NCBI RefSeq assembly: GCF_002811945.1
Contig: NZ_NPDX01000006.1
Coordinates: forward strand, 1 to 64,000
DNA length: 64,000 bases
Reading direction: 5' to 3'
DNA from: Leptospira harrisiae
GTDB lineage: Bacteria > Spirochaetota > Leptospiria > Leptospirales > Leptospiraceae
Shown: positions 1 through 8,001 of the stretch, piece by piece
How positions within the stretch are numbered: the first letter of the stretch is position 1
Layout: each line of letters starts with the position of its first letter
The notes under the pieces: model-generated
The model's input: the letters and a program-made list of their open reading frames with translations, nothing else
What the model was told of the DNA's origin: nothing
Database searches by the model: none
Position numbers and translations under genes: made by a program

Positions 1-107
1 TACAAGTCAACAGTCCCGTTCTTTGTCTTTTTCACCTAACAAAGTACTACATGAAATACAAAAAACCTTGCTTTGAAAACTCATGATCTCATGTTTCATC
101 CATCCCT
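1..107. other. Window edge, no gene seen
   Basis: This 107-bp stretch precedes the cyclase gene. I see no open frame entering from the left edge and no clear promoter boxes. It most likely holds the leader of the downstream cyclase. Confidence 0.4.
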
Positions 108-2894
108 ATGGAATTCTTTAAAATGATCCAATCCGGACTCACCTCTGTCTGGAAAATCCTTTCCGAAGGAATTAGAGCCAAACTTGCTTGGTTTACTGGC
201 ACCCTAATTGCACTTACGATTCTTTTACTTTCCATCATCACGGTTCGTCAACAGACGGCCATCCTCTCTGAGAGTTATGAAAAACAAGCAGCCGTCTCCA
301 AAAATTTCATCGCAAGTTTGGTGATGGAGATTGAGAATATATCGCAAAACTTAATCCGGATCGAAGAATTCAAATCTAGAATAGAAAAACAAAGAGAAGA
401 ACTAAAAAAATATCGAACTGCGAAAGTAGTGACCCAAAAAAAAACGGTTTCTGTCTTTGGATTCCAAACCAATCTTTTTGGATCTCTTGGTACTTCCAAA
501 GTAGTGAAGAAAGTAGACACTTTTTTTTCCGTTTATTTAACAAAAGATGATGTGGATGTTTTGGAACGGGAAATCCGTCACCAACTCCGAGAAGCAGCCA
601 ACAGAAATATCAGTGAAAAAGAATGGAACACTCTTGTTCACCTTGCCTCTTCTTATGTGCGCAACGAAGAAAAGTATTTGGAGATTCAAAAACAAACTCC
701 ACCAGAAGACCCAGATTCAAAAACTAATTGGGAAACAAATGTTAAAAATTTAAAAAAAGAAATTCGAAACCATAAATCACAACTAGATCTTTTTATCGCA
801 AAGTTTTATGCAGATTCTAAAAAAAGAAAACTAGAAGAATTGGGTCTTGATACCAAACTCTTTCGCATCCAAACCTTTCCACTTTCTGCCATGATCCAAG
901 GGGAAACTTCTCTTGCATCTTTTGACACACAGATCATCGATAACACATCTCCACTTGCAAAAATGGATCAGTTCGACTCGATGGAAGAGAGTTTAGTCGA
1001 GTCCTTCCAACGACTTTCAGATGATATTTCTTCACTAGATGAAAACGAAAAACAATATGTTTACGAATGGGAAGACAGAGAAATCCAAGCCCTCCACTCT
1101 CCCCTTTTCCGTCATCAAAACTCAACAAAAAGAGCATTCAACCTAAGTAGCGTTAAATCTAGTTTAGGAGACTACAGGGAAGTTATCAAAGAAGATTATC
1201 GAATCACAAACGAACTAGCCGAACTCATTCCGAAATTGAGAGAACGCATTCAATTTTTGAAAAATGCGAAACCACCCATCCCTCCAGCAAAGGACAAACT
1301 TTTTACAAGTTTTTATAAATCCTACGGGGAACTCATCACGGAGAGAGACAAAATTTTTGACGAAGTGACAGCAAACTATCCCATTCCCTTGGAAACTTGG
1401 GAAAAAATTGAAGCATTACGAAGTTTGCGAGACGTAACCTTGGAAGATTGGGTTTTGATGAAATTCAAAACAGATCCCACCGAATACGAACGTTATTACC
1501 AAGATCCAGACGCTCGAGAAATCCAAAGGAATCGGTGGAAGGCCATTCGCAAGTGGATTCTCACCGCCGAACAAGAAACTCCCACAAAAGAATTAAAAAA
1601 ACTATTCCCCGATGGGAGTTTTGGTCATTCCCGAAGCGAATCAGAAGAAATCATGTGGAAGTTAGATGGAACTCATCTTCTGGAATCGGAAAATGTTCCA
1701 AACTTAGTTTTACGTGATAATTTTTCTGGGTTGATTCGAACATTGGTCGACAGAACGGATGGAATTCGGGCTATCAAAGACAATAGAAATCAAATTGTAT
1801 TTACGGCGATTACTATCTGTTTGGTGGCAATTTTATTTGCAATTTTTATCTCTGGAGTTGTGGTCCAGAAAATTCGAAACATCATTCGAAGTGCAGAAGA
1901 TGTAGGCCAAGGAAATCTTCATGTCCATTTTGATGATGGTGGGAATGATGAATTTGGAAACCTAACTGTTGCACTTAACCAGATGGTTTCCGGACTAAAA
2001 GAAAGAGAAAAAATGCGAGGAGTCCTCGGAAGTATGGTGGACCCGGTGGTGGTCGGAGAAGCTCTCAAAGATTTAGAAAAACTAAAACAAGGAAGTGAAA
2101 AAATCATCACTGCTTTCTTTTCTGATATTGCTGGATTTAGCACCATTTCGGAAAAATTAAATTCAAAGGAACTAGCCAATCTTCTCAACGAATACTTATC
2201 AGCCATGACCATCATCTTGAAACACCATGATGGAGTTTTGGATAAATACATTGGGGATGCCATAGTGGGAGTGTTTAATGCACCACTGGATGTGGAAAAT
2301 CATTGTTTGAAAGCAGTATCTGCCAGTGTTGAAATGCGAGATAAACTTGAGGTATTAAAGGCTGAGTGGATAGAAAAAAATAAATACATCCCAGAAGCCC
2401 ATACTATGAAGTTTCGCATTGGACTAAACATGGGTTATGCGAAAGTTGGATTTATGGGAACCGATGCCCTGGCTTCCTATACAATGATGGGTGATACTGT
2501 CAACTTAGCGGCACGACTAGAAGCGGCTGGAAAAGATTATGGTGTTTGTATTTTGGTTTCTGAATTTGTTCACGATGAAATCAAAGACCATTTTTTCACA
2601 AGAAAGTTGGACATTGTGCGTGTGAAGGGAAAAACCAAACCAGTCACTCTCTATGAGGTCAGAGCTAAAAAAGGCGATGAAACAGAAGAAGATCGTAAGT
2701 TTGTGGAAGCCTATGAAACTGCACTTTTTTCCTATTTAAACCGTAAGTTTGAGGAAGCAGGGAAAAAATTCTACACACTTCTCACCACAAATGGGGACGA
2801 AGCCTGCAAACTCCTGTGGGAACGGTGCCAATATTACTTAGAAACTCCCCCAGAACCAGACTGGGATGGGGCATTTACCAGGACAAAAAAGTAA
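108..2894 (+). CDS. Membrane-bound class III adenylate cyclase with HAMP domain
   Basis: Predicted to make cAMP from ATP at the inner membrane. Residues ~26-46 form a first membrane segment. A long, charged, partly coiled extracytoplasmic region of about 500 residues follows, then a second membrane segment at ~565-587. A HAMP linker (~588-640, ending in the DEFGNL-type motif) leads to the cyclase homology domain (~665-850). That domain shows both metal-binding motifs, FSDIAGF and KYIGDAIVGVF, and the MGDTVNLAARLE segment that carries the transition-state Asn/Arg. The Lys just before IGD favours adenylate over guanylate specificity, an inference from the family. The large N-terminal sensor region matches no domain I recognise. 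The gene stands alone, followed by a weak hairpin. Confidence is high for cyclase and low for the signal sensed. Confidence 0.93.
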   Translation: MEFFKMIQSGLTSVWKILSEGIRAKLAWFTGTLIALTILLLSIITVRQQTAILSESYEKQAAVSKNFIASLVMEIENISQNLIRIEEFKSRIEKQREELKKYRTAKVVTQKKTVSVFGFQTNLFGSLGTSKVVKKVDTFFSVYLTKDDVDVLEREIRHQLREAANRNISEKEWNTLVHLASSYVRNEEKYLEIQKQTPPEDPDSKTNWETNVKNLKKEIRNHKSQLDLFIAKFYADSKKRKLEELGLDTKLFRIQTFPLSAMIQGETSLASFDTQIIDNTSPLAKMDQFDSMEESLVESFQRLSDDISSLDENEKQYVYEWEDREIQALHSPLFRHQNSTKRAFNLSSVKSSLGDYREVIKEDYRITNELAELIPKLRERIQFLKNAKPPIPPAKDKLFTSFYKSYGELITERDKIFDEVTANYPIPLETWEKIEALRSLRDVTLEDWVLMKFKTDPTEYERYYQDPDAREIQRNRWKAIRKWILTAEQETPTKELKKLFPDGSFGHSRSESEEIMWKLDGTHLLESENVPNLVLRDNFSGLIRTLVDRTDGIRAIKDNRNQIVFTAITICLVAILFAIFISGVVVQKIRNIIRSAEDVGQGNLHVHFDDGGNDEFGNLTVALNQMVSGLKEREKMRGVLGSMVDPVVVGEALKDLEKLKQGSEKIITAFFSDIAGFSTISEKLNSKELANLLNEYLSAMTIILKHHDGVLDKYIGDAIVGVFNAPLDVENHCLKAVSASVEMRDKLEVLKAEWIEKNKYIPEAHTMKFRIGLNMGYAKVGFMGTDALASYTMMGDTVNLAARLEAAGKDYGVCILVSEFVHDEIKDHFFTRKLDIVRVKGKTKPVTLYEVRAKKGDETEEDRKFVEAYETALFSYLNRKFEEAGKKFYTLLTTNGDEACKLLWERCQYYLETPPEPDWDGAFTRTKK

Positions 2895-2906
2895 GGAATC
2901 TGCGAA

Positions 2907-2929
2907 AAATTTCAATAAAATGGAAATTT
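2907..2929 (+). terminator. Weak hairpin after cyclase gene
   Basis: Arms AAATTTC and GAAATTT flank a 9-nt loop shortly after the cyclase stop. The stem is AT-rich and no T-run follows, so terminator function is uncertain. Confidence 0.3.
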
Positions 2930-2953
2930 CATCCAATAAAGTATAACAAATCC

Positions 2954-2981
2954 TTGCATTTTCAGAGGTGAATTTTAGAAT
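2954..2981 (+). promoter_or_regulatory. Sigma70-like promoter of the peroxiredoxin gene
   Basis: A TTGCAT -35 element and a TAGAAT -10 element are separated by 16 bp. They lie about 30 bp upstream of the peroxiredoxin start, which has its own GGAG ribosome site. The call rests on consensus matching by eye. Confidence 0.5.
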
Positions 2982-3011
2982 TGGAATCACTCATCTTACA
3001 GGAGAAAAACC

Positions 3012-3647
3012 ATGGCACTACGTTTAGGCGACGAAGCACCGAATTTCCAAGCGGAAACCTCTGAAGGCAAAATTGACTTTCATGAATTTTTAGGACAAGG
3101 TTGGGGGATTTTATTTTCTCACCCAAAAGACTACACTCCAGTTTGTACAACAGAACTCGGATACGTGGCAAAAATTAAACCAGAGTTCGAAAAACGTAAT
3201 GTGAAAGTGATCGCACTTTCTGTTGACCCAGTCGACAGCCACAAAGGTTGGATCTCTGATATCAACGAAACACAAGGAACCAAAGTAAACTACCCTATCA
3301 TTGCGGATGCGGATCGTAAGGTATCTAACCTTTATGATATGATCCACCCGAATGCAAGTGAAACTACCACAGTTCGTTCTGTATTTGTTGTTGGACCTGA
3401 CAAAAAAGTAAAATTAACTCTTACTTATCCAGCTTCTACAGGCAGAAACTTTGATGAACTTTTGCGTGTGATTGATTCTTTACAACTCACTTCTCAGTTT
3501 AGCGTAGCAACTCCTGCAAACTGGAAAGATGGGGAAGACACAATCATCGTTCCTTCTGTTTCTGATGAAGATGCGAAGAAAAAATTTCCTAAGGGATTTA
3601 GAACTATCAAACCTTATTTGCGTTACACACCGCAACCAAACAAGTAA
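3012..3647 (+). CDS. 1-Cys peroxiredoxin (Prx6-type, AhpC/TSA family)
   Basis: Thiol peroxidase that reduces H2O2 and organic peroxides in the cytoplasm. The 211-residue length, the PVCTTE peroxidatic motif with Cys45, and the long C-terminal domain ending in KPYLRYTPQP are typical of the Prx6 subgroup. C45 is the only cysteine in the protein, so it must be a 1-Cys enzyme that uses an external thiol for recycling. A GGAG ribosome site precedes the ATG. The next gene is an OsmC-family protein, also linked to peroxide detoxification, and only a hairpin separates the two, so the pair probably forms an oxidative-stress unit. Confidence 0.95.
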   Translation: MALRLGDEAPNFQAETSEGKIDFHEFLGQGWGILFSHPKDYTPVCTTELGYVAKIKPEFEKRNVKVIALSVDPVDSHKGWISDINETQGTKVNYPIIADADRKVSNLYDMIHPNASETTTVRSVFVVGPDKKVKLTLTYPASTGRNFDELLRVIDSLQLTSQFSVATPANWKDGEDTIIVPSVSDEDAKKKFPKGFRTIKPYLRYTPQPNK

Positions 3648-3656
3648 TTTAAACTT

Positions 3657-3684
3657 GGCGGGTAATCCCACCCGCCTATTTTAT
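3657..3684 (+). terminator. Rho-independent terminator or attenuator between prx and osmC-like genes
   Basis: GGCGGGT pairs perfectly with ACCCGCC around a 6-nt loop and is followed by TATTTTAT. It ends only about 4 nt before the ATG of the OsmC-like gene. It could therefore limit read-through or set the level of the downstream protein. Confidence 0.8.
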
Positions 3685-3688
3685 ACTT

Positions 3689-4105
3689 ATGAATATCAAA
3701 CTGAGTCGAATTGAATCCCCATACGTTTTAGAAGCAACGAATGAATCTGGTAATTCCATTCGCATCGATGCCTCTCCCGAAATTGGTGGAAAAAATTCTG
3801 GTCCAAGGCCTATGGAACTTTTGATCATGGGACTTGCTAGTTGTAGTAGCATTGATGTTTTGATGATTCTCGCCAAACATAGAATCGAAGTGAAAGACTA
3901 TTCTGTGGAAGTGGATGCAGAAAGAGAAAAAGTCGAAGAAGCCAATCTCTTTAAAAACATCCATTTGAAGTTTAAAGTGAAAGGTGATTTTAATGAAGAC
4001 CAAGTCAAACGTGCGGTTGATCTAAGTTTAGAAAAATACTGTTCCGTTGCCAAAACACTCGAAAAAACTGCAAAAATTACTTATGAATTTGAGTTAGTTC
4101 CCTAA
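3689..4105 (+). CDS. OsmC/Ohr-family peroxide-reducing protein
   Basis: A 138-residue OsmC-fold protein. The two family cysteines are present: C52 in the GLASCSSID segment and C118 in LEKYCSV. In OsmC and Ohr enzymes this pair reduces organic hydroperoxides. The PRPMELL segment before the first Cys is also typical. The YhfA-like branch of the family is possible, because the sequence is not close to the classical Ohr motif. The ATG follows the preceding hairpin directly and has no recognisable Shine-Dalgarno, so translation may depend on read-through RNA or a leaderless message. It follows the peroxiredoxin gene on the same strand. Confidence 0.85.
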   Translation: MNIKLSRIESPYVLEATNESGNSIRIDASPEIGGKNSGPRPMELLIMGLASCSSIDVLMILAKHRIEVKDYSVEVDAEREKVEEANLFKNIHLKFKVKGDFNEDQVKRAVDLSLEKYCSVAKTLEKTAKITYEFELVP

Positions 4106-4155
4106 TTTCCAAGTCAATTAAAACATAAATGTTTCGATTCTATTTTGGAATTACC

Positions 4156-4185
4156 AAAGTAGGAAATGTTTGTTTTCCCTACTTT
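4156..4185. terminator. Bidirectional terminator hairpin
   Basis: AAAGTAGGAAA pairs with the TTTCC-C-TACTTT side around a short loop, with one bulged C. It lies between two convergent genes, with AT-rich sequence on both sides, so it can serve both strands. Confidence 0.6.
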
Positions 4186-4196
4186 CGCATTTATTC

Positions 4197-4955
4197 CTAT
4201 TTTAATTCGTTTAAGTCCCAATTGTATTCGTTATAAACAATTTTAGCATCTGGTTTGATAGTTTCTTCAAAACCTTCTTGCAAATATTGAATGAGAGTGG
4301 TTTTTTTTGTAAAATCTGTCTGGAACCAATTAAAGATTTTACTTAAGTACAAAGTGTTCGTTGTTTTATCGTAAGAGTTCTTTTTGGGATTTTTTAAGAA
4401 ACCGAGTTTGGCTGACTGGAGTTGTTTTTCCAAATTAACTGCTGTATAGGCTTCCGAAGCTAAATTAGGACATCCAATTGATGCACATACAATGGCAAAG
4501 TGAATCCTTGGTTCATTAAAATCCTTTCTTAACTTCTCATGTTCAATCCAATCAAGATGTCTGGATTTTCCAAGGAGAGTATAGAATTCTTTTTTCCAAG
4601 GAATTCCGCGTGCTAAATTTATTTTAGAAAAAGGTGACCCAATTTCCGTAATACTTTCTACGGGATAATGATCCAAAATCAGTTTCACAGTAAAGGCATT
4701 GTATGCGTTGATTAAAAAACTTATTTTTTCTTTTTCGTTGAATCCTTGGTATTGCGCCTCGCTCACTTTAGAAAGAGATTCAAGATATTGTTTAAAGGAA
4801 CCTTCTTCAGACTGAATTCCTTTATAGGAAACAAGTCCGTTCTTCACATTTTTCTTAAGGATAGAATCCCAAACAGAATGTTTATGATCAAAACTTTGGC
4901 CAAAAGCCCCTTGCCATAATCCAATACAAAGAAATGTAAAGAGAAATTGTTTCAT
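4197..4955 (-). CDS. DUF547 domain protein, exported
   Basis: A 252-residue protein with an N-terminal signal peptide (hydrophobic residues ~5-18, likely cleavage after an A-F-G-Q stretch). The rest matches DUF547: FLINAYNAFTVKLIL in the first third, the GIPWKK segment, the HLDWIEHEKLR helix, and the RIHFAIVCASIGCPNL core. The biochemical role of DUF547 is unknown to me; the conserved Cys and His residues suggest a papain-like or transglutaminase-related fold, which is inference. I chose the ATG at 4955 rather than the GTG three codons upstream, because the hydrophobic segment follows directly and a GGGTGG stretch lies at ribosome-site distance. Confidence 0.85.
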   Translation of the reverse strand: MKQFLFTFLCIGLWQGAFGQSFDHKHSVWDSILKKNVKNGLVSYKGIQSEEGSFKQYLESLSKVSEAQYQGFNEKEKISFLINAYNAFTVKLILDHYPVESITEIGSPFSKINLARGIPWKKEFYTLLGKSRHLDWIEHEKLRKDFNEPRIHFAIVCASIGCPNLASEAYTAVNLEKQLQSAKLGFLKNPKKNSYDKTTNTLYLSKIFNWFQTDFTKKTTLIQYLQEGFEETIKPDAKIVYNEYNWDLNELK

Positions 4956-5008
4956 AATGACCACCCGTTAACTTAGACTGACCTAATTTAATTTACGAAC
5001 GAGATTTT

Positions 5009-5710
5009 TTACGATAAACTATTCAAATAACGACTGATCCCTTGGATCACTGGTGCTGGAATTTCATGACCGCCATTAAAAGCGATGAATTCACCTAAAA
5101 GTCCCGCATTTCGAAGTAACTTCTCTAATTTTTTTGCGTTCGCATAACCAAGAATAGGATCAAATTCTCCATGTGATTGAAAAAATCGTAAAATGGATTT
5201 TTTTGGGGCCAATTCATTCCAAAGAGATTCGTTGACAAGTGCCCCCGATAGGATCATGAGTCCCTTGGATATTTCTTCTGTTCGAAGCGTTAAGTCTGTA
5301 GCAAGCATAGCACCTTGGGAAAATCCACCTAAAATCAATTGGTTCCAAGGAACCCCAAGAGCATCTAACATTAAATAAGCGGCTTGACGAGCGACATCCA
5401 TCCCTTCAGGGTCTTTGTCCGCGAAATTTCGAAAATCATTTTTTCGAATGGCTTCTTCTAATGCGACCGTATCAATCGGGAACCAGGCACGACCTGAATA
5501 ACCAGGCATCAGAGGTACACTTAAATGCCCATGTGGGAAAACCCAATTGAATTTTTGGTCTGTGACTAAAACTTCATGGATAGGATACAAATCGAAAGCA
5601 CTGGCTCCATAACCGTGAAACATAACTACAGTCGGTGCATCTGAGTCTCCCTTGACTCGAAGTACTTCCAAAGGTCCGAGAGATTCTAATTCGTTTTCAT
5701 TATCTAACAT
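5009..5710 (-). CDS. Alpha/beta-hydrolase, phospholipase/carboxylesterase family
   Basis: A 233-residue serine hydrolase of the Abhydrolase_2 group (YpfH/carboxylesterase type). The nucleophile elbow is GGFSQG with Ser131. Asp184 (GEFDPIL) and His215 (GGHEIP) complete the triad, and an HGYG oxyanion segment lies near residue 32. There is no signal peptide, so it acts in the cytoplasm on short acyl esters or lysolipids; the true substrate is unknown. It starts 3 bp after the dinB stop codon and is almost certainly co-transcribed with it, although no functional link is obvious. Confidence 0.88.
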   Translation of the reverse strand: MLDNENELESLGPLEVLRVKGDSDAPTVVMFHGYGASAFDLYPIHEVLVTDQKFNWVFPHGHLSVPLMPGYSGRAWFPIDTVALEEAIRKNDFRNFADKDPEGMDVARQAAYLMLDALGVPWNQLILGGFSQGAMLATDLTLRTEEISKGLMILSGALVNESLWNELAPKKSILRFFQSHGEFDPILGYANAKKLEKLLRNAGLLGEFIAFNGGHEIPAPVIQGISRYLNSLS

Positions 5711-5713
5711 AGT

Positions 5714-6790
5714 TTATCCGAAGAGTGAAGGTTGATCCTCATTTTTTGTATCAGAAGGAAAGTTGGTCACAGAAATTCCTAAAAGTCTTATTTTCTTCAT
5801 TGGTTCTGTGTTTTCCTTCCATGCTGTTGCCAATAGATTCGAGGATTGTTGGAAAAGGTTGTCTGCCAAGTAGAAAACTGATTCGGAAGAAATAGATTTT
5901 TGTTTCACTGTAAAATCTTCATATTTGATTTTTAAGGTCAGCGTTTTTCCTTGTTTATTTTTCCGACCCATCCGCAATTCTAGTTCTTTAGATAAATTCT
6001 CTAATGTGAGTAACAAATAAGCAAAATCATCAGAGTCATGTGAAAATGTTGTCTCCACTCCAATAGATTTGGGATCGCGAAAAGGAACCACTTCCCGATC
6101 ATCAAGCCCTCTGGCCATCCGATAAAAGACGGCACCCATTTTTCCAAATTCCCCAACTAAAAATGACTCCTCTGCTTTTCGTAGTTCCGAACCTTTTGTA
6201 TATCCTAACTGAGAAAGACGTTCATATGTTTTTTTTCCAATTCCAAAAAAACTATATAAAGGAATATCATCTAAAAACTTTTTTTCTTCACCAGGTAATA
6301 CCACATATAGTCCGTTAGGTTTGTTTTTTTCAGAGGCCATTTTTGCCAAAAATTTATTTTGGGCGACCCCTGCAGAACAAGTAAGTCCTGTTTGATCAAA
6401 TATTTTTTTCCTAATTTCTTTTGCGATCGTACTCGCAAGTGGAATTTCTAATTTGTTTGATGTGACGTCTAAATATGCTTCGTCCAAGGACAATGGTTCC
6501 ACCAAATCGGTATATTCCAAAAATATGGAACGGATTTCTTTGGAGATGGATTTATAAACTTCAAACCTTGGGGGAGTAAAAATTGCATCCGGACAAAGTT
6601 TATATGCCTGAAAACAAGAAATGGCAGAGCGGACACCAAACTTTCGTGCCTCGTAACTTGCCGCACAGACAACTCCCCTTGAATGCGGAGAACCACCCAC
6701 AACAACTGGTTTTCCTCTCATTTCAGGGAAGTCTCTTTGTTCTACTGATGCATAAAATGCGTCCATATCGATATGGATGATCTTTTTCAT
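5714..6790 (-). CDS. dinB: DNA polymerase IV (Y-family translesion polymerase)
   Basis: Error-prone lesion-bypass polymerase. The N-terminus IIHIDMDAFYASVE holds catalytic Asp8. SLDEAYLDVT at 101-110 supplies Asp103 and Glu104. The helix-hairpin-helix region (FFGIGKKTYERL) and the little-finger domain follow. The C-terminus ends in QPSLFG, which resembles the beta-clamp binding peptide. At 358 residues it is full length. The start is clear because residue 8 must sit near the N-terminus. It is divergent from the response-regulator gene at 6868 with 77 bp between them. I saw no obvious LexA box, so SOS control is not shown. Confidence 0.97.
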   Translation of the reverse strand: MKKIIHIDMDAFYASVEQRDFPEMRGKPVVVGGSPHSRGVVCAASYEARKFGVRSAISCFQAYKLCPDAIFTPPRFEVYKSISKEIRSIFLEYTDLVEPLSLDEAYLDVTSNKLEIPLASTIAKEIRKKIFDQTGLTCSAGVAQNKFLAKMASEKNKPNGLYVVLPGEEKKFLDDIPLYSFFGIGKKTYERLSQLGYTKGSELRKAEESFLVGEFGKMGAVFYRMARGLDDREVVPFRDPKSIGVETTFSHDSDDFAYLLLTLENLSKELELRMGRKNKQGKTLTLKIKYEDFTVKQKSISSESVFYLADNLFQQSSNLLATAWKENTEPMKKIRLLGISVTNFPSDTKNEDQPSLFG

Positions 6791-6867
6791 TTCTCTTTTC
6801 TTACTTGAATCAAACTAAATCAAAAATCTCTTGCCAAATGTTTTTTGCAACGAATCCTTCATGAATT

Positions 6868-8001
6868 GTGAACACAAAACAAGCTCCGAAAATTTTGGTA
6901 GTCGATGATAACGAAACCAATATTGAAATTATCACTCATATTTTACTTGGACAAGGATATGAAGTAGCGGTTGCTTACGATGGTGAATATGCTTTGGAAC
7001 TGGCGGAAGCACTTGACTTTGACTTAATTTTACTTGACATTTTGTTACCAGGGATCAGCGGGCTTGACGTAGCCAAACGTTTGCTTGTCATGGAAAGATC
7101 AAAAAACACCCCGATTCTATTTTTATCTGCTCTCAACGAAACAAGCGATATAGTCAAAGGGTTAGAAACTGGCGCAGTTGATTATATCACAAAACCATTT
7201 CAAGAATCCGAAATTTTAGCTAGGATTCGCACTCATATCAAAATTAAAACTTTAGAAAAAGAAAGAATCGACCTTTTACAAGCCATCCAAAAAGATTTGG
7301 AACTCGCGAAGTCAAACCAAGAGAATTTAGTGACTTTTCAATTCCCGCCTTCACCACTCTATCAAATTTATACATCTTACAAACCTATGGAACTGGTCGG
7401 AGGAGATTTGATCACCTATGATTTGTTACCTTCTGGTGATTTAGACATCCTCTTTGGAGATGTGACAGGGCATGGGATTGCCGCTGCGATGGTTTCTCTT
7501 ATGGCTATCATCACTTTCAAAACCATGGATAAATCTTTTTTATCACCAAGCGAAAGTTTATATTGGATTCATAGTACACTTACACCTCTCATTAGTACTC
7601 ATTTTATCAGTGCAATCTACTTACGATACAAAGCCGAAGAAAATCTTTTGTCTTACTCAATGGCTGGGCACCATCATATGTTTTTGATCCGAGAGAAAGA
7701 GATCATTAAACTTGGAACAAAGGGATTTTGTTTAATGATGTTCCCTGACCAACTCAATGCAGAAAACGAAGACATTTTTTTAATCTCAGGGGATAGGTTA
7801 TTTTTGTTTTCTGACGGGATGTTTGAAGTTCCCAATGAAAATGAAGAATACTTAGGAGATCAAAAATTCGCTGAACTGATAGAAACTAGAATTCATCTTC
7901 CTTCCAAAGAATTTTTGGAATCAATCCAGGATGAAGTTTTGGTTTATTCTGGTGGGAAAGTAGCAGACGATATGACTATGTTACTTTTGGAAATCAAATG
8001 A
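6868..8001 (+). CDS. Response regulator with PP2C-type (SpoIIE/RsbU) phosphatase output
   Basis: An N-terminal receiver domain (residues ~8-125) has the acidic pair D13/D14, phosphoacceptor Asp57 in LILLDILLPG, and a Lys in the ITKPF motif. A SpoIIE/PP2C domain (~170-377) follows, with metal-binding acidic motifs VGGDLI, FGDVTGHG, LFSDGMFE and DDMT. Such proteins usually dephosphorylate an anti-sigma-factor antagonist and so control partner switching, which is inference here. The start is a GTG: an in-frame stop lies two codons upstream and no nearby ATG fits. The last codons overlap the kinase gene at 7998 by 4 bp, so the two are translationally coupled and probably form a cognate pair. Confidence 0.93.
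   Translation: MNTKQAPKILVVDDNETNIEIITHILLGQGYEVAVAYDGEYALELAEALDFDLILLDILLPGISGLDVAKRLLVMERSKNTPILFLSALNETSDIVKGLETGAVDYITKPFQESEILARIRTHIKIKTLEKERIDLLQAIQKDLELAKSNQENLVTFQFPPSPLYQIYTSYKPMELVGGDLITYDLLPSGDLDILFGDVTGHGIAAAMVSLMAIITFKTMDKSFLSPSESLYWIHSTLTPLISTHFISAIYLRYKAEENLLSYSMAGHHHMFLIREKEIIKLGTKGFCLMMFPDQLNAENEDIFLISGDRLFLFSDGMFEVPNENEEYLGDQKFAELIETRIHLPSKEFLESIQDEVLVYSGGKVADDMTMLLLEIK

Noticed and set aside
2950..3011. PerR-box-like sequence before the peroxiredoxin gene
   Set aside because: Only part of the TTATAAT-type inverted repeat matches, and it coincides with ordinary -10 promoter sequence.
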